A stretch of 64,000 nucleotides of DNA from Algoriphagus lutimaris. Lineage in GTDB: Bacteria > Bacteroidota > Bacteroidia > Cytophagales > Cyclobacteriaceae. A model generated the notes under the pieces. It was given only the letters and a program-made list of their open reading frames with translations, was not told where the DNA came from and searched no databases. The position numbers were made by a program, and so were the translations under genes. This document shows, one piece after another, positions 36,782-47,166 of the stretch. Positions within the stretch are counted from its first letter, which is position 1. Each line of letters begins with the position of its first letter. The DNA is taken from assembly GCF_017051705.1 (NCBI RefSeq), contig NZ_JAFIDJ010000001.1:2137786-2201785 (forward strand), written 5' to 3'.

Positions 36782-38509
36782 GTGATTTTCAATAAATTCC
36801 TTATCATATCTCTAGTTCTGACAATGGTCTCATCCATAGGCTATTCTCAGAAAAAACTTTCGAAAAAAGAGCGAAAAGCTCAGGAAACTGAAGCTAAAAC
36901 TACTCGCTATTACATTGAAGGTGAGAAATACCTCGTGCTTGGCGAGTTGGATAAAGCTTATTTTTATTTACAAAAATCCTTGGAGTTTTCTCCAGAAGAA
37001 CCAGCTATTCATTACAAAATTGCGGAAGTTCTTCTTAGGGGTAATAAACCAGAAAAAGCTCTGCCTTATGCAGAAACAGCAGCTAATCTGGATATAGAAA
37101 ATAAATATTATGCACTGATGGTGGCCGAGATTTACACCAATCTCAAACAGCCGCTGAAAGCAGCAGAAATACTGGATCGATTAACTGCTGATGGGGAACA
37201 TAACCAACAGTACAACTTAGACCTTGCTTCCATTTATTTAAGTGCCGGGGAATTTGACAAAGCCTTAGTGGTATTGGACAGAGCAGAGGAATACTATGGC
37301 ATTATGGAGCCAGTTACCACACAAAAACAACGGATATATTTAAGAAAGAACAATCTTGATAAAGCCATCGAAGAAGGTGAGCGCTTAATAGAAGCGAAAT
37401 CAGGTAATCCAGACTATGTGTTGAACTTAGTAGAGATATTATACAATAATAATCGAAGTGAGCAGGCTTTGGACTTGGTAAATGGGGAGTTGGAAAAATT
37501 TCCGAACCAACCAGAATTACACATGGCAGCATATACCCTTCAAAAGGAAAAAGGACAAATAGAAGAGTCGGAAAAATCCATTATCACTGCATTTTCCAAT
37601 CCTGATTTAGACCCTCTAGTAGAATCTAAGGCCTTTGAATCTTTGATCAATGAGATGCAAACTTCAGGAAGGGATATTTTATTGGACAGGCTAGAAGGTT
37701 TGATGCTTCAAAACCACCCCAATGACGCATCTATTTTTGCGGTTATTGGAAAAAGAAGGATGAAAGAAGGAAAAAAAGAGGAAGGAATCGAGAGTTTCAA
37801 ATCTTCTTTACAAATAGATCCTAAGAATGCTGAGTTATTAGAGCAAGTAATTACCAATTCCTTTGGTGAAAATGCGGACTTCACTGAAGTGGAAAAATTC
37901 ACAATTATGGGAGTGGATGAATTTCCCGAAAGGCCAGAATTTTGGTTTTATGACGGAGTGATTAAAAATGCCATGAAAAAGGATTCCTCTGCTATTATTT
38001 CTTTGGAGAAGTCGATGGAAATCAATGCAGGAAAAAATATCGGGCTAGATCAAGCTACATATGGTGCCTTGGGGAATGCTTATTATAATTTAGGAGAAAT
38101 AGATAAAGCCTTCGAAAACTTTGACATGGCAATCAAGCTCAACCCAAATGATGAGCAAGTACTGAACAATTACGCCTACTTTTTATCGATTGAAAAGCGT
38201 GATTTGGAAAAGGCCAGAAGTATGTCTGAAAAAGTTGTTAAAAGATTTCCAAACAATGGCACTTTCCTTGATACACATGCATGGGTGCTGTTCCAAAGTG
38301 GAGACTACGAAGGCGCTAAAAAATACATGGATCTTGCACTAGAACATGAAGCAGAGCCAAGTGGTGTGATGTTGGAACATTATGGAGATATTTTATACCA
38401 TTTGGGAAAGAAGTCCGAAGCCATCAGCTATTGGAAAAAAGCTGAAAACAGCCCCGAAGCTTCAGACAAACTTCCTCAAAAAATTAAAGAAGGAAAATAC
38501 CATGAATAA
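36782..38509 (+). CDS. Exported tetratricopeptide-repeat protein
   Basis: A 575-residue protein: a signal peptide (IFNKFLIISLVLTMVSSIGYSQ), a Lys-rich linker (KKLSKKERK), then TPR units through the whole length, such as KALPYAETAANLD, KALVVLDRAEEYYG and KAFENFDMAIKLNPNDEQ. Such proteins scaffold envelope complexes. The start is a GTG; the first ATG lies inside the signal peptide. Its last codons overlap the DUF4292 start by 8 bases (ATGAATAA), so the two are coupled, and a shared role in outer-membrane biogenesis is plausible. Confidence 0.87.
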   Translation: MIFNKFLIISLVLTMVSSIGYSQKKLSKKERKAQETEAKTTRYYIEGEKYLVLGELDKAYFYLQKSLEFSPEEPAIHYKIAEVLLRGNKPEKALPYAETAANLDIENKYYALMVAEIYTNLKQPLKAAEILDRLTADGEHNQQYNLDLASIYLSAGEFDKALVVLDRAEEYYGIMEPVTTQKQRIYLRKNNLDKAIEEGERLIEAKSGNPDYVLNLVEILYNNNRSEQALDLVNGELEKFPNQPELHMAAYTLQKEKGQIEESEKSIITAFSNPDLDPLVESKAFESLINEMQTSGRDILLDRLEGLMLQNHPNDASIFAVIGKRRMKEGKKEEGIESFKSSLQIDPKNAELLEQVITNSFGENADFTEVEKFTIMGVDEFPERPEFWFYDGVIKNAMKKDSSAIISLEKSMEINAGKNIGLDQATYGALGNAYYNLGEIDKAFENFDMAIKLNPNDEQVLNNYAYFLSIEKRDLEKARSMSEKVVKRFPNNGTFLDTHAWVLFQSGDYEGAKKYMDLALEHEAEPSGVMLEHYGDILYHLGKKSEAISYWKKAENSPEASDKLPQKIKEGKYHE

Positions 38510-39242
38510 GCTTTTTGCAGGATTAACAATTCTGTTGGCTATTGGATTTTTATCAAGCTGCGCAAAGAAAAATGTAGCTTACCAAAGCAACGGGAAGATG
38601 GAAGACTTTTCCCCTTTTTACAATGACTACGATTTTTTATCTGCGAAAGCCAAAATAATAATTGAGGAAGCCTCAGGTAAAATCACTCGTGGCTCCATGA
38701 ATTTAAGAGCAAAAAAAGACAGTGTCCTATGGTTTACCGTTTCACCAGGATTGGGAATGGAGGCAGTCAGGGGGCTTATAACTCAGGATAAAATCCAAAT
38801 CAAAGACCGAATAGGTAAAGAAGATATCAACCTCACCTTTACTGAATTTGAAACTATTTATGGATTGAAATTATCCCTGGATCTATTTCAAAATATACTA
38901 TGGGCAAACCCTCCTATTCCTTTTGATTACAAAGACCGATTGGTTCGAGTAGGAAAAGCATTTGAACTTACTCAAATCCGGGACAAAGTGAGGTATTTCA
39001 GTAAAGTGGATGTCAACACTAGAAAAGTATCTGAGTTAGTCAGCAATTCTTTAGATGACCGTGGTTCATTGTTAGCTAGCTTCCCTAATTTTCAGGAAGT
39101 AGATTCACAACCATTCCCTTTGGAAGTTCTTTACAAATTGGCCTATCAGCTTCCCGAAGGAAGTCAAAATACCATTATCAATTTGGAATGGAATTCTATT
39201 GAACCACACACAGATCCTTTAACCTTCCCATTCAGATTCTGA
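38502..39242 (+). CDS. DUF4292 lipoprotein
   Basis: A 246-residue lipoprotein, lipobox FLSSC with Cys20. The body (KAKIIIEEASGKITRGSMNLRAKKDSVLWFTVSPGLGMEA-type beta repeats) is the DUF4292 family; the fold resembles LolA/LolB-like lipid or lipoprotein carriers with alternate strands and IKDRIGKE loops. The start at 38502 is fixed by the overlap with the TPR stop and by the lipobox. The EnvC-like gene follows after 5 bases. A role in outer-membrane transport is inferred from fold and neighbours. Confidence 0.88.
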   Translation: MNKLFAGLTILLAIGFLSSCAKKNVAYQSNGKMEDFSPFYNDYDFLSAKAKIIIEEASGKITRGSMNLRAKKDSVLWFTVSPGLGMEAVRGLITQDKIQIKDRIGKEDINLTFTEFETIYGLKLSLDLFQNILWANPPIPFDYKDRLVRVGKAFELTQIRDKVRYFSKVDVNTRKVSELVSNSLDDRGSLLASFPNFQEVDSQPFPLEVLYKLAYQLPEGSQNTIINLEWNSIEPHTDPLTFPFRF

Positions 39243-39247
39243 TTTCA

Positions 39248-40495
39248 ATGAATAGGAAAAACCTCATCATTTCTACCCTTCTTTTGGTTTTCATTTGCTG
39301 TCTGGCAGTGGATGTATCTGCGCAGACGAAAAAAACCAGAGAGCAACTAGAAAGAGAGAAAGCAGAAGTTCAAGAGCGACTTAGGGAATTTGATAAGATA
39401 TTAAAGCAAACCACCGCTATCAAGAAGAATTCGATCGGAGAATTGAATGCGGTGACTCGAAAAGTTCAAACTCAATCCAGATTAGTCAACACCCTAGACC
39501 GAGAAATTAAATTATTGGATCAGGAGATTCAACAGACTGAATCAAAAATCAAAAAACTAAAACAAGAACTAGTTGACCTGAAAGCCGAATATGCCAGAAT
39601 GATCTATAATACCTCCAAACTGAATAGAGGGTTATCGATTGTCTCATTCGTGTTTAGCTCAAGTAGTTTCAACCAATTGTACATGAGGTTGAAATACTTA
39701 AAACAATATACTGATAATCGGAAACAGCAAGCTGAGCAGATTCAAGCTGTCAGTGTACAATTGGCTGAGGAACAAGTTTCTCTAGATCTGAAAAGAGCCG
39801 AAAAAGAAAAGGTGCTTGAAGAAGAAAGGCTTGAAAAGTTGGCCTTGGATAAAGCTAGACAAGAGCAGCAAGGTATCGTGAACAACCTGTCCAAAAAAGA
39901 AAAAGAGATTCAGAAGCAAATTGCAGCCACTAAAAAACAGCAGGATCAATTGAATCGTATGATCAAGCAGGTGATCGAAGAGGAAATTAGACTTGCAGAG
40001 GCTGCAGCCAAAAAATCCAATAGCAACACTACCAAAAGTGCAGGAAGTAGTATGCCAATGACTCCCGAGGTGGCAGCATTATCAAGCTCATTCGCAGGAA
40101 ATAAAGGACGCTTACCATGGCCGGTAGAAACTGGATTTATAGCTCAAGGTTTTGGCACTTACCCGCATCCTACTTTGAAAGGAATTACCATGGATAGTGA
40201 TGGGTTAGATATTCGGACTCAACCAAATTCTAATGTCAGATCAGTATTTGATGGTACGGTCACAAAAATCACAACCATGCCTGGATTTGGCGGAACGATC
40301 ATCATCAAACATGGGGAATATTATACCATGTATAGTAAGCTTAAAACCATCTCTGTAAAATCAGGGCAATCTGTCAAAGCAAAAGACGTTATTGGACAAG
40401 TAGCTACAGGACCTGATGGGCAAGCGGAGGTCCATTTCCAAACATGGAAAGGATTAAATGTAATGGATCCTGCTACCTGGATCACGTCCAAATAG
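39248..40495 (+). CDS. EnvC-like murein hydrolase activator with degenerate LytM domain
   Basis: A 415-residue exported protein: signal peptide to about residue 26, a long coiled coil (about 27-265), and a C-terminal LytM/M23 domain (about 290-412). The zinc site is broken: HxGxD reads Ser317-x-Gly-x-Asp321, the YxHL motif has Lys364, and HxH reads Glu394-x-His396. Active peptidoglycan peptidases need these His residues, so this is an EnvC-type activator that switches on an amidase at division rather than cutting murein itself. It is third in the TPR-DUF4292 operon. Confidence 0.88.
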   Translation: MNRKNLIISTLLLVFICCLAVDVSAQTKKTREQLEREKAEVQERLREFDKILKQTTAIKKNSIGELNAVTRKVQTQSRLVNTLDREIKLLDQEIQQTESKIKKLKQELVDLKAEYARMIYNTSKLNRGLSIVSFVFSSSSFNQLYMRLKYLKQYTDNRKQQAEQIQAVSVQLAEEQVSLDLKRAEKEKVLEEERLEKLALDKARQEQQGIVNNLSKKEKEIQKQIAATKKQQDQLNRMIKQVIEEEIRLAEAAAKKSNSNTTKSAGSSMPMTPEVAALSSSFAGNKGRLPWPVETGFIAQGFGTYPHPTLKGITMDSDGLDIRTQPNSNVRSVFDGTVTKITTMPGFGGTIIIKHGEYYTMYSKLKTISVKSGQSVKAKDVIGQVATGPDGQAEVHFQTWKGLNVMDPATWITSK

Positions 40496-40543
40496 TTTAA
40501 ATTATCGTATATTTATAAAAAAGAACAACTCTGCACTGATTAC

Positions 40544-40574
40544 TTTGCGTAAGCAGATGACAGTTATATCTTTG
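40544..40574 (+). promoter_or_regulatory. Full Bacteroidota promoter for tatA
   Basis: TTTG at 40544-40547, 19 bases, and TATCTTTG at 40567-40574, with the same spacing as the crotonase promoter. The tatA ATG is 31 bases downstream. Confidence 0.75.
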
Positions 40575-40604
40575 CAGGACATTTACCCTTAAACATAATT
40601 CATC

Positions 40605-40802
40605 ATGACTACATTGGGTTTCATTCAAAATATGGGCGGAGGTTCGATTGTATTGATCGTACTTGTCGTTCTATTATTATTTGGTGCTAAAAGAATCCCT
40701 GAATTAGCACGCGGTTTAGGCCGTGGAATCAGAGAATTCAAAGACGCTACAAAAGACATTCAGAACGATCTTGAAGAAGGGCTGAAAGACAAAAAGAAAT
40801 AA
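40605..40802 (+). CDS. tatA: Twin-arginine translocase subunit TatA/E
   Basis: A 65-residue protein with one membrane helix (about 13-26), the hinge FGAKRIPELARGLG and an amphipathic helix REFKDATKDI, then a Lys-rich tail. TatA oligomers form the pore that exports folded proteins. Three likely Tat substrates are encoded in this window (10858, 24600, 27212). No tatC is adjacent. GatA follows after 18 bases, presumably on the same transcript. Confidence 0.95.
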   Translation: MTTLGFIQNMGGGSIVLIVLVVLLLFGAKRIPELARGLGRGIREFKDATKDIQNDLEEGLKDKKK

Positions 40803-40820
40803 TCCCGTAAGCCAATAGCA

Positions 40821-42248
40821 TTGGAAAAATTCATTTCATTCGACGAAATCAAAAAATCGCTCGAGAAAAAAGAAACTGATTGTAGAGCAATCGTCAATCA
40901 TTATCTTCAAAACATTAAGACGAAGGCGCACTTAAACGCCTTCGTCGAAGTTTACGAGCATTCCGCATTAGCGCAAGCTGATTTGGTCGATCAAAAGCTT
41001 TCTGAAGGAAAAGCCGGGAAACTTGCAGGAATGGTCATCGGGATCAAAGATGTACTATGTCTAGCCGGACATGAGGCCAATGCCTCTTCCAAAATCCTTC
41101 AAGGTTTTGAATCTCAATTTACCACCACAGCCATCCAAAGACTGATCGATGAAGATGCCATTATAATTGGCAGGCTTAATTGTGATGAGTTCGGGATGGG
41201 CAGTTCTAATGAGAATACTGCACATGGCAAAGTTTTAAATGCTTTGGACGAAAGCCGGGTTCCAGGTGGATCCTCCGGAGGTTCTGCCGTAGCTGTTCAA
41301 GCAAATCTCTGTACGGCCTCTTTGGGTACTGACACTGGTGGTTCCGTAAGACAACCCGCAGCATTTACTGGAGTAATAGGGATGAAACCTACTTACTCGA
41401 GAATATCAAGATGGGGTTTAATAGCTTATGCTTCCTCTTTTGATACAATAGGCACCTTTACCAAAACTGTAAAGGACAATGCTTTACTTTTAGAGATCAT
41501 GGCTGGTCATGATGAGTTTGACAGCACATCTTCCAGAAAACCGGTTCTACCCTATAGTCAACTTCTTCATTTTGACAGAAAAGCTAAAGTTGCTTATTTG
41601 AAGGAAACCATCGAGTCTCCTTCTCTGCAAGAAGAAATAAAAGAGAATACACTTTCAGTTTTAGAGAAATTAAAATCTGAAGGACATGAAGTTCAGGAGG
41701 TGAATTTCCCTTTACTAGATTATATTCTCCCTACCTACTACATCCTTACCACTGCAGAGGCTTCTTCAAACCTTTCGAGATTTGACGGCGTTAAATATGG
41801 GTACCGGACTCCAAATGCCCACAATTTGGAAAGCATGTACAAATTGAGCAGAAGTGAAGGATTTGGCGAAGAAGTCAAACGTAGAATTATGCTTGGAACA
41901 TTTGTTTTAAGCGCCAGCTACTACGACGCCTATTTCACCAAAGCACAAAAGGTCAGAAGGTTAATAAAAAACTTTACTGAAAATCTTTTGAATGATTTTG
42001 ATTATATTATAATGCCGACAACGCCGTCTACCGCGTTTAAGTTTGGTGAACATAGAGATGATCCAGTGGCAATGTACCTGGAAGATCTTTATACTGTTCA
42101 GGCATCTGTATCAGGTGTACCTGCAATCTCTATTCCGAATGGAAAAGATTCCAAAGGAATGCCTATTGGATTACAGGTAATTTGCAACTCATTTAAGGAA
42201 GCTGAACTCTTTGCATTCAGCAATTATCTAAGTGCTTTAACCTCTTAA
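40821..42248 (+). CDS. gatA: Asp-tRNA(Asn)/Glu-tRNA(Gln) amidotransferase subunit A
   Basis: A 475-residue amidase-signature enzyme. The Lys-cis-Ser-Ser triad is Lys76 (GIKDVL), Ser151 (VPGGSSGGSA) and Ser175 (TDTGGSVRQPA), each three less than in Staphylococcus aureus GatA, which also supports the TTG start at 40821. The subunit releases ammonia from glutamine and feeds it to GatB for transamidation of mischarged tRNA. GatB and GatC are not in the window. The first in-frame ATG would remove conserved N-terminal residues. Confidence 0.93.
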   Translation: MEKFISFDEIKKSLEKKETDCRAIVNHYLQNIKTKAHLNAFVEVYEHSALAQADLVDQKLSEGKAGKLAGMVIGIKDVLCLAGHEANASSKILQGFESQFTTTAIQRLIDEDAIIIGRLNCDEFGMGSSNENTAHGKVLNALDESRVPGGSSGGSAVAVQANLCTASLGTDTGGSVRQPAAFTGVIGMKPTYSRISRWGLIAYASSFDTIGTFTKTVKDNALLLEIMAGHDEFDSTSSRKPVLPYSQLLHFDRKAKVAYLKETIESPSLQEEIKENTLSVLEKLKSEGHEVQEVNFPLLDYILPTYYILTTAEASSNLSRFDGVKYGYRTPNAHNLESMYKLSRSEGFGEEVKRRIMLGTFVLSASYYDAYFTKAQKVRRLIKNFTENLLNDFDYIIMPTTPSTAFKFGEHRDDPVAMYLEDLYTVQASVSGVPAISIPNGKDSKGMPIGLQVICNSFKEAELFAFSNYLSALTS

Positions 42249-42259
42249 GAAAATTTTTA

Positions 42260-43657
42260 ATGATGAAAAAAAACTGGAACAATCTATTCTTACTTGCGAT
42301 TATTACTTGTTTGACTCCTTTGTCTCAGGCTTTTTCACAGGACGATCAAAATGTTGCTGCGCCCATATTTTCTGAAGATGAGGTTATCCCCAATTACCAT
42401 TACGAATACATTCCTGACTTCACTTATAATGAAGTAGCGGAGCGTATATCCAAGATGGACACCGAAATGCCTTTTGAGCTAAATGACAGAATTTTTTCAT
42501 TCATCCAATATTTCACTGTAAGAAATAGAGATTACACACGCATGGTTTTGGCCAGAAAGGATTTGTTTTTTGACATGTTTGATGAAACCCTCAAAAAACA
42601 TGAAATGCCAGCGGAAATCAAATACCTTTCCATTATAGAATCTGGACTGGACCCTCAAATTAGATCCCGAGTGGGAGCTATTGGGTTATGGCAGTTTATG
42701 CCCGCCACTGGTAGAATGTATGGCATGTATGTCAACAGTGAAGTGGATGACAGAATGGACCCGGAAAAATCCACCGATGCAGCAGCCAAATATTTAAAAT
42801 CATTGTATAGAATGTTTGGTGATTGGGAAGTAGCCATGGCTGCATACAACTGTGGACCGGGAAATGTCAGACGGGCAATTCGAAGATCTGGAGGAAAAAA
42901 GACATTCTGGGGTATTTATAATTACCTTCCTAGAGAAACCAGAAGTTATGTTCCACAAGTACAAGCAATGCTTTACATCCTAAACCATTTGGACGAACAC
43001 AATCTAAATTTGGAAGACCCCACCTATTACCACACCACAGAGAAAATTCGTTTTGAAAGGGCACTTAACTTAACGAAACTGGCGGAATTAACAGATCTCT
43101 GCACCAAAGATTTAGAATCCCTAAACCCATCACTTAAAAGAGGTAAAGTTTCTGATGTCAACAGAAGCATTGCCCTCAATTTACCAAAAGCCAAAGCTTC
43201 TTTTGTCAAACAAAACTTAGCTTGGTTAAGTGATTCTCTCAACAACACACCTACCACCTATCTTACTGATAACGGTAAGTTTATGTTGAAACCTGTAGAG
43301 GAATTGGCAGAAGAGCCAGAGTTGAATGCCATCACCTACAAAGTGAGATCCGGTGATGTATTAGGTAAAATTGCGTCGAGACATGGGGTTACTGTCACCC
43401 AAATAAAATCATGGAACGGTCTTTATTCCAATCTCATTAGAGTTGGCCAGAATTTGACAATTTATTCAAGCAGCACACCAGCAGTGGCTGAAGTAAGAAC
43501 CAATTCTTCTGGTCAGTTGCTTTACACGGTTCAACCAGGTGATTCTCTTTGGATCATTTCAAGAAAACATGCAGGCCTTACTGTAGACCAAATTAAAAGG
43601 TTGAACAATTTAAACAGCAATAACATCAAACCTGGTCAAAAGCTGATTATTGGTTGA
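42260..43657 (+). CDS. MltD-like lytic transglycosylase with two LysM domains
   Basis: A 465-residue exported protein: signal peptide (about 1-26), a transglycosylase SLT domain with Glu127 as the catalytic acid (SIIESGLDP), GLWQFMPATG, and AAYNCGPGNV, followed by LysM repeats at about 354-400 (TYKVRSGDVLGKIA) and 420-464 (YTVQPGDSLWIIS). It cleaves the glycan strand of peptidoglycan with anhydro-muramyl ends. It is 11 bases after gatA, in the envelope gene cluster. ATG 42260 or 42263 both serve as start. Confidence 0.93.
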   Translation: MMKKNWNNLFLLAIITCLTPLSQAFSQDDQNVAAPIFSEDEVIPNYHYEYIPDFTYNEVAERISKMDTEMPFELNDRIFSFIQYFTVRNRDYTRMVLARKDLFFDMFDETLKKHEMPAEIKYLSIIESGLDPQIRSRVGAIGLWQFMPATGRMYGMYVNSEVDDRMDPEKSTDAAAKYLKSLYRMFGDWEVAMAAYNCGPGNVRRAIRRSGGKKTFWGIYNYLPRETRSYVPQVQAMLYILNHLDEHNLNLEDPTYYHTTEKIRFERALNLTKLAELTDLCTKDLESLNPSLKRGKVSDVNRSIALNLPKAKASFVKQNLAWLSDSLNNTPTTYLTDNGKFMLKPVEELAEEPELNAITYKVRSGDVLGKIASRHGVTVTQIKSWNGLYSNLIRVGQNLTIYSSSTPAVAEVRTNSSGQLLYTVQPGDSLWIISRKHAGLTVDQIKRLNNLNSNNIKPGQKLIIG

Positions 43658-43775
43658 AAAAGCAATAGTTTAACTATTTAGCCCCGCTTTTTTAACTCCT
43701 TTTAAATTTTTAAGTAAACCAGAATCCTTACTTTTAGTTTTGATAAGTAACTTATTAACACTAATTCACCAGAAT

Positions 43776-44873
43776 ATGAGAGCTCTAAAATATATATTCG
43801 GAATCCTCAGCATAGGCTTTTTGCTTATTGCCTGTGAAGGAGACCCCAACCGTGCCGACAGTACCAAACCCAAAGCAAGGGGAACTATAGGAGAAATAAT
43901 TTTGGTCATCGATTCTGCCAAATGGGCTGGCCCTGTTGGAGATGAATTAAGGGATATTTTTGAGGCGGATCTTCCAGGAATGATCAGATCTGAATCAAGA
44001 TTTAAAGTAAATCGGGTAGACCCTAGAGCTATGACCCGAATTCTAAAAATGTCCACCAATCTTATTTATGTCACCACATTTGATGACAAAGGAGCAGCTA
44101 GTCAAGTTATCAATTCCCAATTCTCTAAAGAGTCTAAAGAAAGAGCACAAGCGGACCCAAGTCTCTATACTTTGAGAATGGAAGATGAATATGCCATTGG
44201 ACAAGAGGTACTATATCTTTTTGGAAATACGGAAGAGGAGCTTGTGACTAACCTTAAGAAAAATAAAGCAAGGTTGATCAACTTGTTTGAAGTAAGAGAA
44301 AGAGGAAGATTAGAGAAAATAATTCTTGCCAGAAAAAATACAGCTGCTTCTGCAGAAACAGAAAAGAATTTAGGAATTGAAGTGAATGTTCCTGCTTCCT
44401 ATCAAATTGCAAAAAGCAAACCTGGCTTCGTTTGGTTGAGACAACCTACTCCTACTGCGAATAGAGCAGACATCAGTCTATTCTTTTATGAGACTGATTA
44501 CACCAGTGAAGAGCAGACGTTCCCTGCCAATATTGTCAAATTAAGGGATGAAATTACAAGACAAGAGATATTTGGAGATCCAGAAAACCCAAATTCTTTT
44601 ATGGTTTCCGAAAAACAAATCCCCCCTGCTTTCCGAAACATGGTTATAAATGATAATTTTACGACTGAAATTAGGGGCTCCTGGAAAACTAATAATTTGA
44701 GCATGGGAGGCACCTATCTTGGGTACATCATGGTCGACGAAAAGAAAGGAAAATTGTATTACATGGAGGGCTTTGTATTCTATCCGAATGAAGTTCACAG
44801 AGACGCACTTCGTGAAATAGAGACCATTCTTCTAAACACAAATGTTAGTTGGACTGAGGAGCAGGGGTCCTGA
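43776..44873 (+). CDS. DUF4837 family lipoprotein
   Basis: A 365-residue lipoprotein, lipobox LLIAC with Cys20, recognised as DUF4837 by GTIGEIILVIDSAKWAGPVG, LPGMIRSESRFKVNRVDP and the C-terminal YMEGFVFYP. The family is limited to Bacteroidota and has no known function. The start at 43776 is chosen because it puts the lipobox at the right depth; an upstream TTG (43740) would add 12 residues. The MaeB gene follows after 22 bases. Confidence 0.88.
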   Translation: MRALKYIFGILSIGFLLIACEGDPNRADSTKPKARGTIGEIILVIDSAKWAGPVGDELRDIFEADLPGMIRSESRFKVNRVDPRAMTRILKMSTNLIYVTTFDDKGAASQVINSQFSKESKERAQADPSLYTLRMEDEYAIGQEVLYLFGNTEEELVTNLKKNKARLINLFEVRERGRLEKIILARKNTAASAETEKNLGIEVNVPASYQIAKSKPGFVWLRQPTPTANRADISLFFYETDYTSEEQTFPANIVKLRDEITRQEIFGDPENPNSFMVSEKQIPPAFRNMVINDNFTTEIRGSWKTNNLSMGGTYLGYIMVDEKKGKLYYMEGFVFYPNEVHRDALREIETILLNTNVSWTEEQGS

Positions 44874-44895
44874 CCCAAACTAACTTAGAGCTTTT

Positions 44896-47166
44896 ATGGC
44901 AATTAAAATCCGCAAAGAGGACGCACTCAATTATCATACCCAAGGAAAAGCAGGTAAAATTGAGGTAATCCCAACCAAGCCTTTATCCAGCCAAATGGAT
45001 TTGGCTTTAGCTTATTCGCCCGGTGTAGCTGAACCTTGTAAAGAAATAGCTACAGACAACGAAAAAGTTTATAAATACACAGCCAAAGGAAATTTGGTAG
45101 GCGTAATTTCTAATGGAACCGCAGTATTAGGGTTAGGCGATATTGGTCCAGAAGCATCCAAACCTGTAATGGAAGGAAAAGGCGTTCTTTTCAAGAAATT
45201 TGCAGGTATTGATGTTTTTGACATCGAAATCAACGAAAAAGATCCTAAAAAACTAATTCAAACCATTAAATCTCTGGAGCCAACTTTTGGGGGAATCAAC
45301 CTAGAAGATATTAAAGCCCCAGAATGTTTTGAAATTGAGCAGACATTAAAAAAGGAAATGAAAATCCCTATCATGCATGATGATCAGCATGGTACCGCGA
45401 TTATTTCTGGAGCTGCATTACTTAATGCATTAGAATTAGTAGAAAAAAATATAAGTGAAATCAAATTGGTCGTAAATGGTGCAGGTGCTGCGGCCATATC
45501 TTGTACCAGATTTTACATTACCCTAGGAATCAAAAAAGAAAACATCGTCCTATGTGATATCGATGGAATCTTGAGATCAGATCGTCCTGATTTGGATGAA
45601 ATCAGAAGGGAGTTCGCCACCGACAGAGATATTTATACCATCAATGATGCCTTGGTTGGTGCAGATGTGTTTTTGGGACTTTCTGCCGGAAATGTAATTT
45701 CTCAGGACCAATTGAAACTAATGGCAGACAATCCGATTGTTTTTGCCTTGGCTAACCCAGATCCTGAAATTGCCTATGATCTAGCGATAGCTGCTAGAAA
45801 GGATTTAATTATGGCCACAGGAAGGTCTGATCATCCTAATCAGGTAAATAATGTGTTGGGTTTCCCTTATATCTTTAGAGGAGCACTTGATGTAAGAGCT
45901 ACTGCTATCAATGAAGAAATGAAACTTGCAGCAGCTCATGCAATTGCGAAACTTGCCAAAGAGCCTGTTCCAGACATTGTAAACAAAGCTTATGGGGAAG
46001 ATAAACTAGGTTTTGGAAGATTTTATTTGATTCCTAAACCATTGGACCCTCGCCTGATCACCACGATTGCTCCTGCTGTTGCAAAAGCAGCAATGGATTC
46101 CGGTGTAGCAAAAAGCCCAATTATGGACTGGGAAACATATGAGCTGGAACTTCAAGAAAGAATAGGCATTGATCAACGCTTGATGTCTGTTGTCATCGCA
46201 AGAGCTAAGAAAGATCCTAAACGTGTGGTATTTGCTGAAGCGGACAACAGAAAAATCCTGAAGGCAGCACAGATTCTGAAAGATGAAAAAATTGCCATTC
46301 CAATCCTTTTAGGTAACAAAGAACGGATTCTGACCCTCATCGAAGAAAACTCATTGGATTTACAAAATGTCACCATTATCGATCCAATGGAAGACAGCAA
46401 AAAACTATCTCAGTTTGCGGATATTCTTTTTGAAAAACGTCAAAGAAAAGGAATGACTTATGGAGACGCTTCCAGATTAGTAACTCAAAGAAATTACTTT
46501 GGAGCTATGATGGTGGAAACAGGGTTAGCGGATGCATTTATTTCTGGTCTTACTAGAGATTATCCTAAAACCGTTCTCCCATCCTTACATACCATTGGAG
46601 TCAGACCAGGCACCAAGCGAGTGGCAGGGATGTACATCATGAATACCAGTAAAGGTCCCTATTTCTTTTCTGACGCCACAGTAAACTTGAATCCAACTGC
46701 TGAAGAACTGGTAGAAATAATTGGTTTGACCGCTGAGGCTGTTAAGTTCTTTAACATCGAACCAAGAATTGCGGTGCTTTCTTATTCCAACTTTGGCTCT
46801 GCTAAAGGAGATATTCCTGACAAAATGGCTAAAGCTACAGCCATGGCTAAAGAAAAATATCCTGACTTGATTATTGAAGGAGAAATGCAAGCCAATGTGG
46901 CGCTTAATGATGAAATACAAAAGGAGATGTATCCATTCTCCAAATTGATCAACAAAAAGGCCAACACCTTAATTTTCCCAGATTTGAGTTCTGGAAATAT
47001 TGCCTACAAACTTTTGGCTGAATTAGGAAATTCTGAAGCTATTGGTCCAATTCTTTTGGGAATGAACAAGCCTGTACATATACTTCAATTAGGTAGTTCC
47101 ATTCGAGAAATTGTAAATATGGTTGCAGTGGCCGTTGTAGATGCTCAATCTAATGGAAAATCATGA
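44896..47166 (+). CDS. maeB: NADP-dependent malic enzyme fused to a phosphotransacetylase-like domain (MaeB)
   Basis: A 756-residue two-domain protein. The N-terminal malic enzyme (about 10-385) has [21 protein letters not shown] for the metal, and the Rossmann motif [11 protein letters not shown]; the C-terminal third (about 430-750) is phosphate acetyl/butyryltransferase-like ([32 protein letters not shown]). It decarboxylates malate to pyruvate and yields NADPH; in MaeB proteins the C-terminal domain serves regulation, not acetyl transfer. Its stop overlaps the ruvA start by four bases (ATGA). Confidence 0.96.
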   Translation: MAIKIRKEDALNYHTQGKAGKIEVIPTKPLSSQMDLALAYSPGVAEPCKEIATDNEKVYKYTAKGNLVGVISNGTAVLGLGDIGPEASKPVMEGKGVLFKKFAGIDVFDIEINEKDPKKLIQTIKSLEPTFGGINLEDIKAPECFEIEQTLKKEMKIPIMHDDQHGTAIISGAALLNALELVEKNISEIKLVVNGAGAAAISCTRFYITLGIKKENIVLCDIDGILRSDRPDLDEIRREFATDRDIYTINDALVGADVFLGLSAGNVISQDQLKLMADNPIVFALANPDPEIAYDLAIAARKDLIMATGRSDHPNQVNNVLGFPYIFRGALDVRATAINEEMKLAAAHAIAKLAKEPVPDIVNKAYGEDKLGFGRFYLIPKPLDPRLITTIAPAVAKAAMDSGVAKSPIMDWETYELELQERIGIDQRLMSVVIARAKKDPKRVVFAEADNRKILKAAQILKDEKIAIPILLGNKERILTLIEENSLDLQNVTIIDPMEDSKKLSQFADILFEKRQRKGMTYGDASRLVTQRNYFGAMMVETGLADAFISGLTRDYPKTVLPSLHTIGVRPGTKRVAGMYIMNTSKGPYFFSDATVNLNPTAEELVEIIGLTAEAVKFFNIEPRIAVLSYSNFGSAKGDIPDKMAKATAMAKEKYPDLIIEGEMQANVALNDEIQKEMYPFSKLINKKANTLIFPDLSSGNIAYKLLAELGNSEAIGPILLGMNKPVHILQLGSSIREIVNMVAVAVVDAQSNGKS

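Noticed and set aside
39248-40495. Calling the M23 protein an active peptidoglycan endopeptidase
   Set aside because: Three zinc-site positions are replaced (Ser317, Lys364, Glu394).
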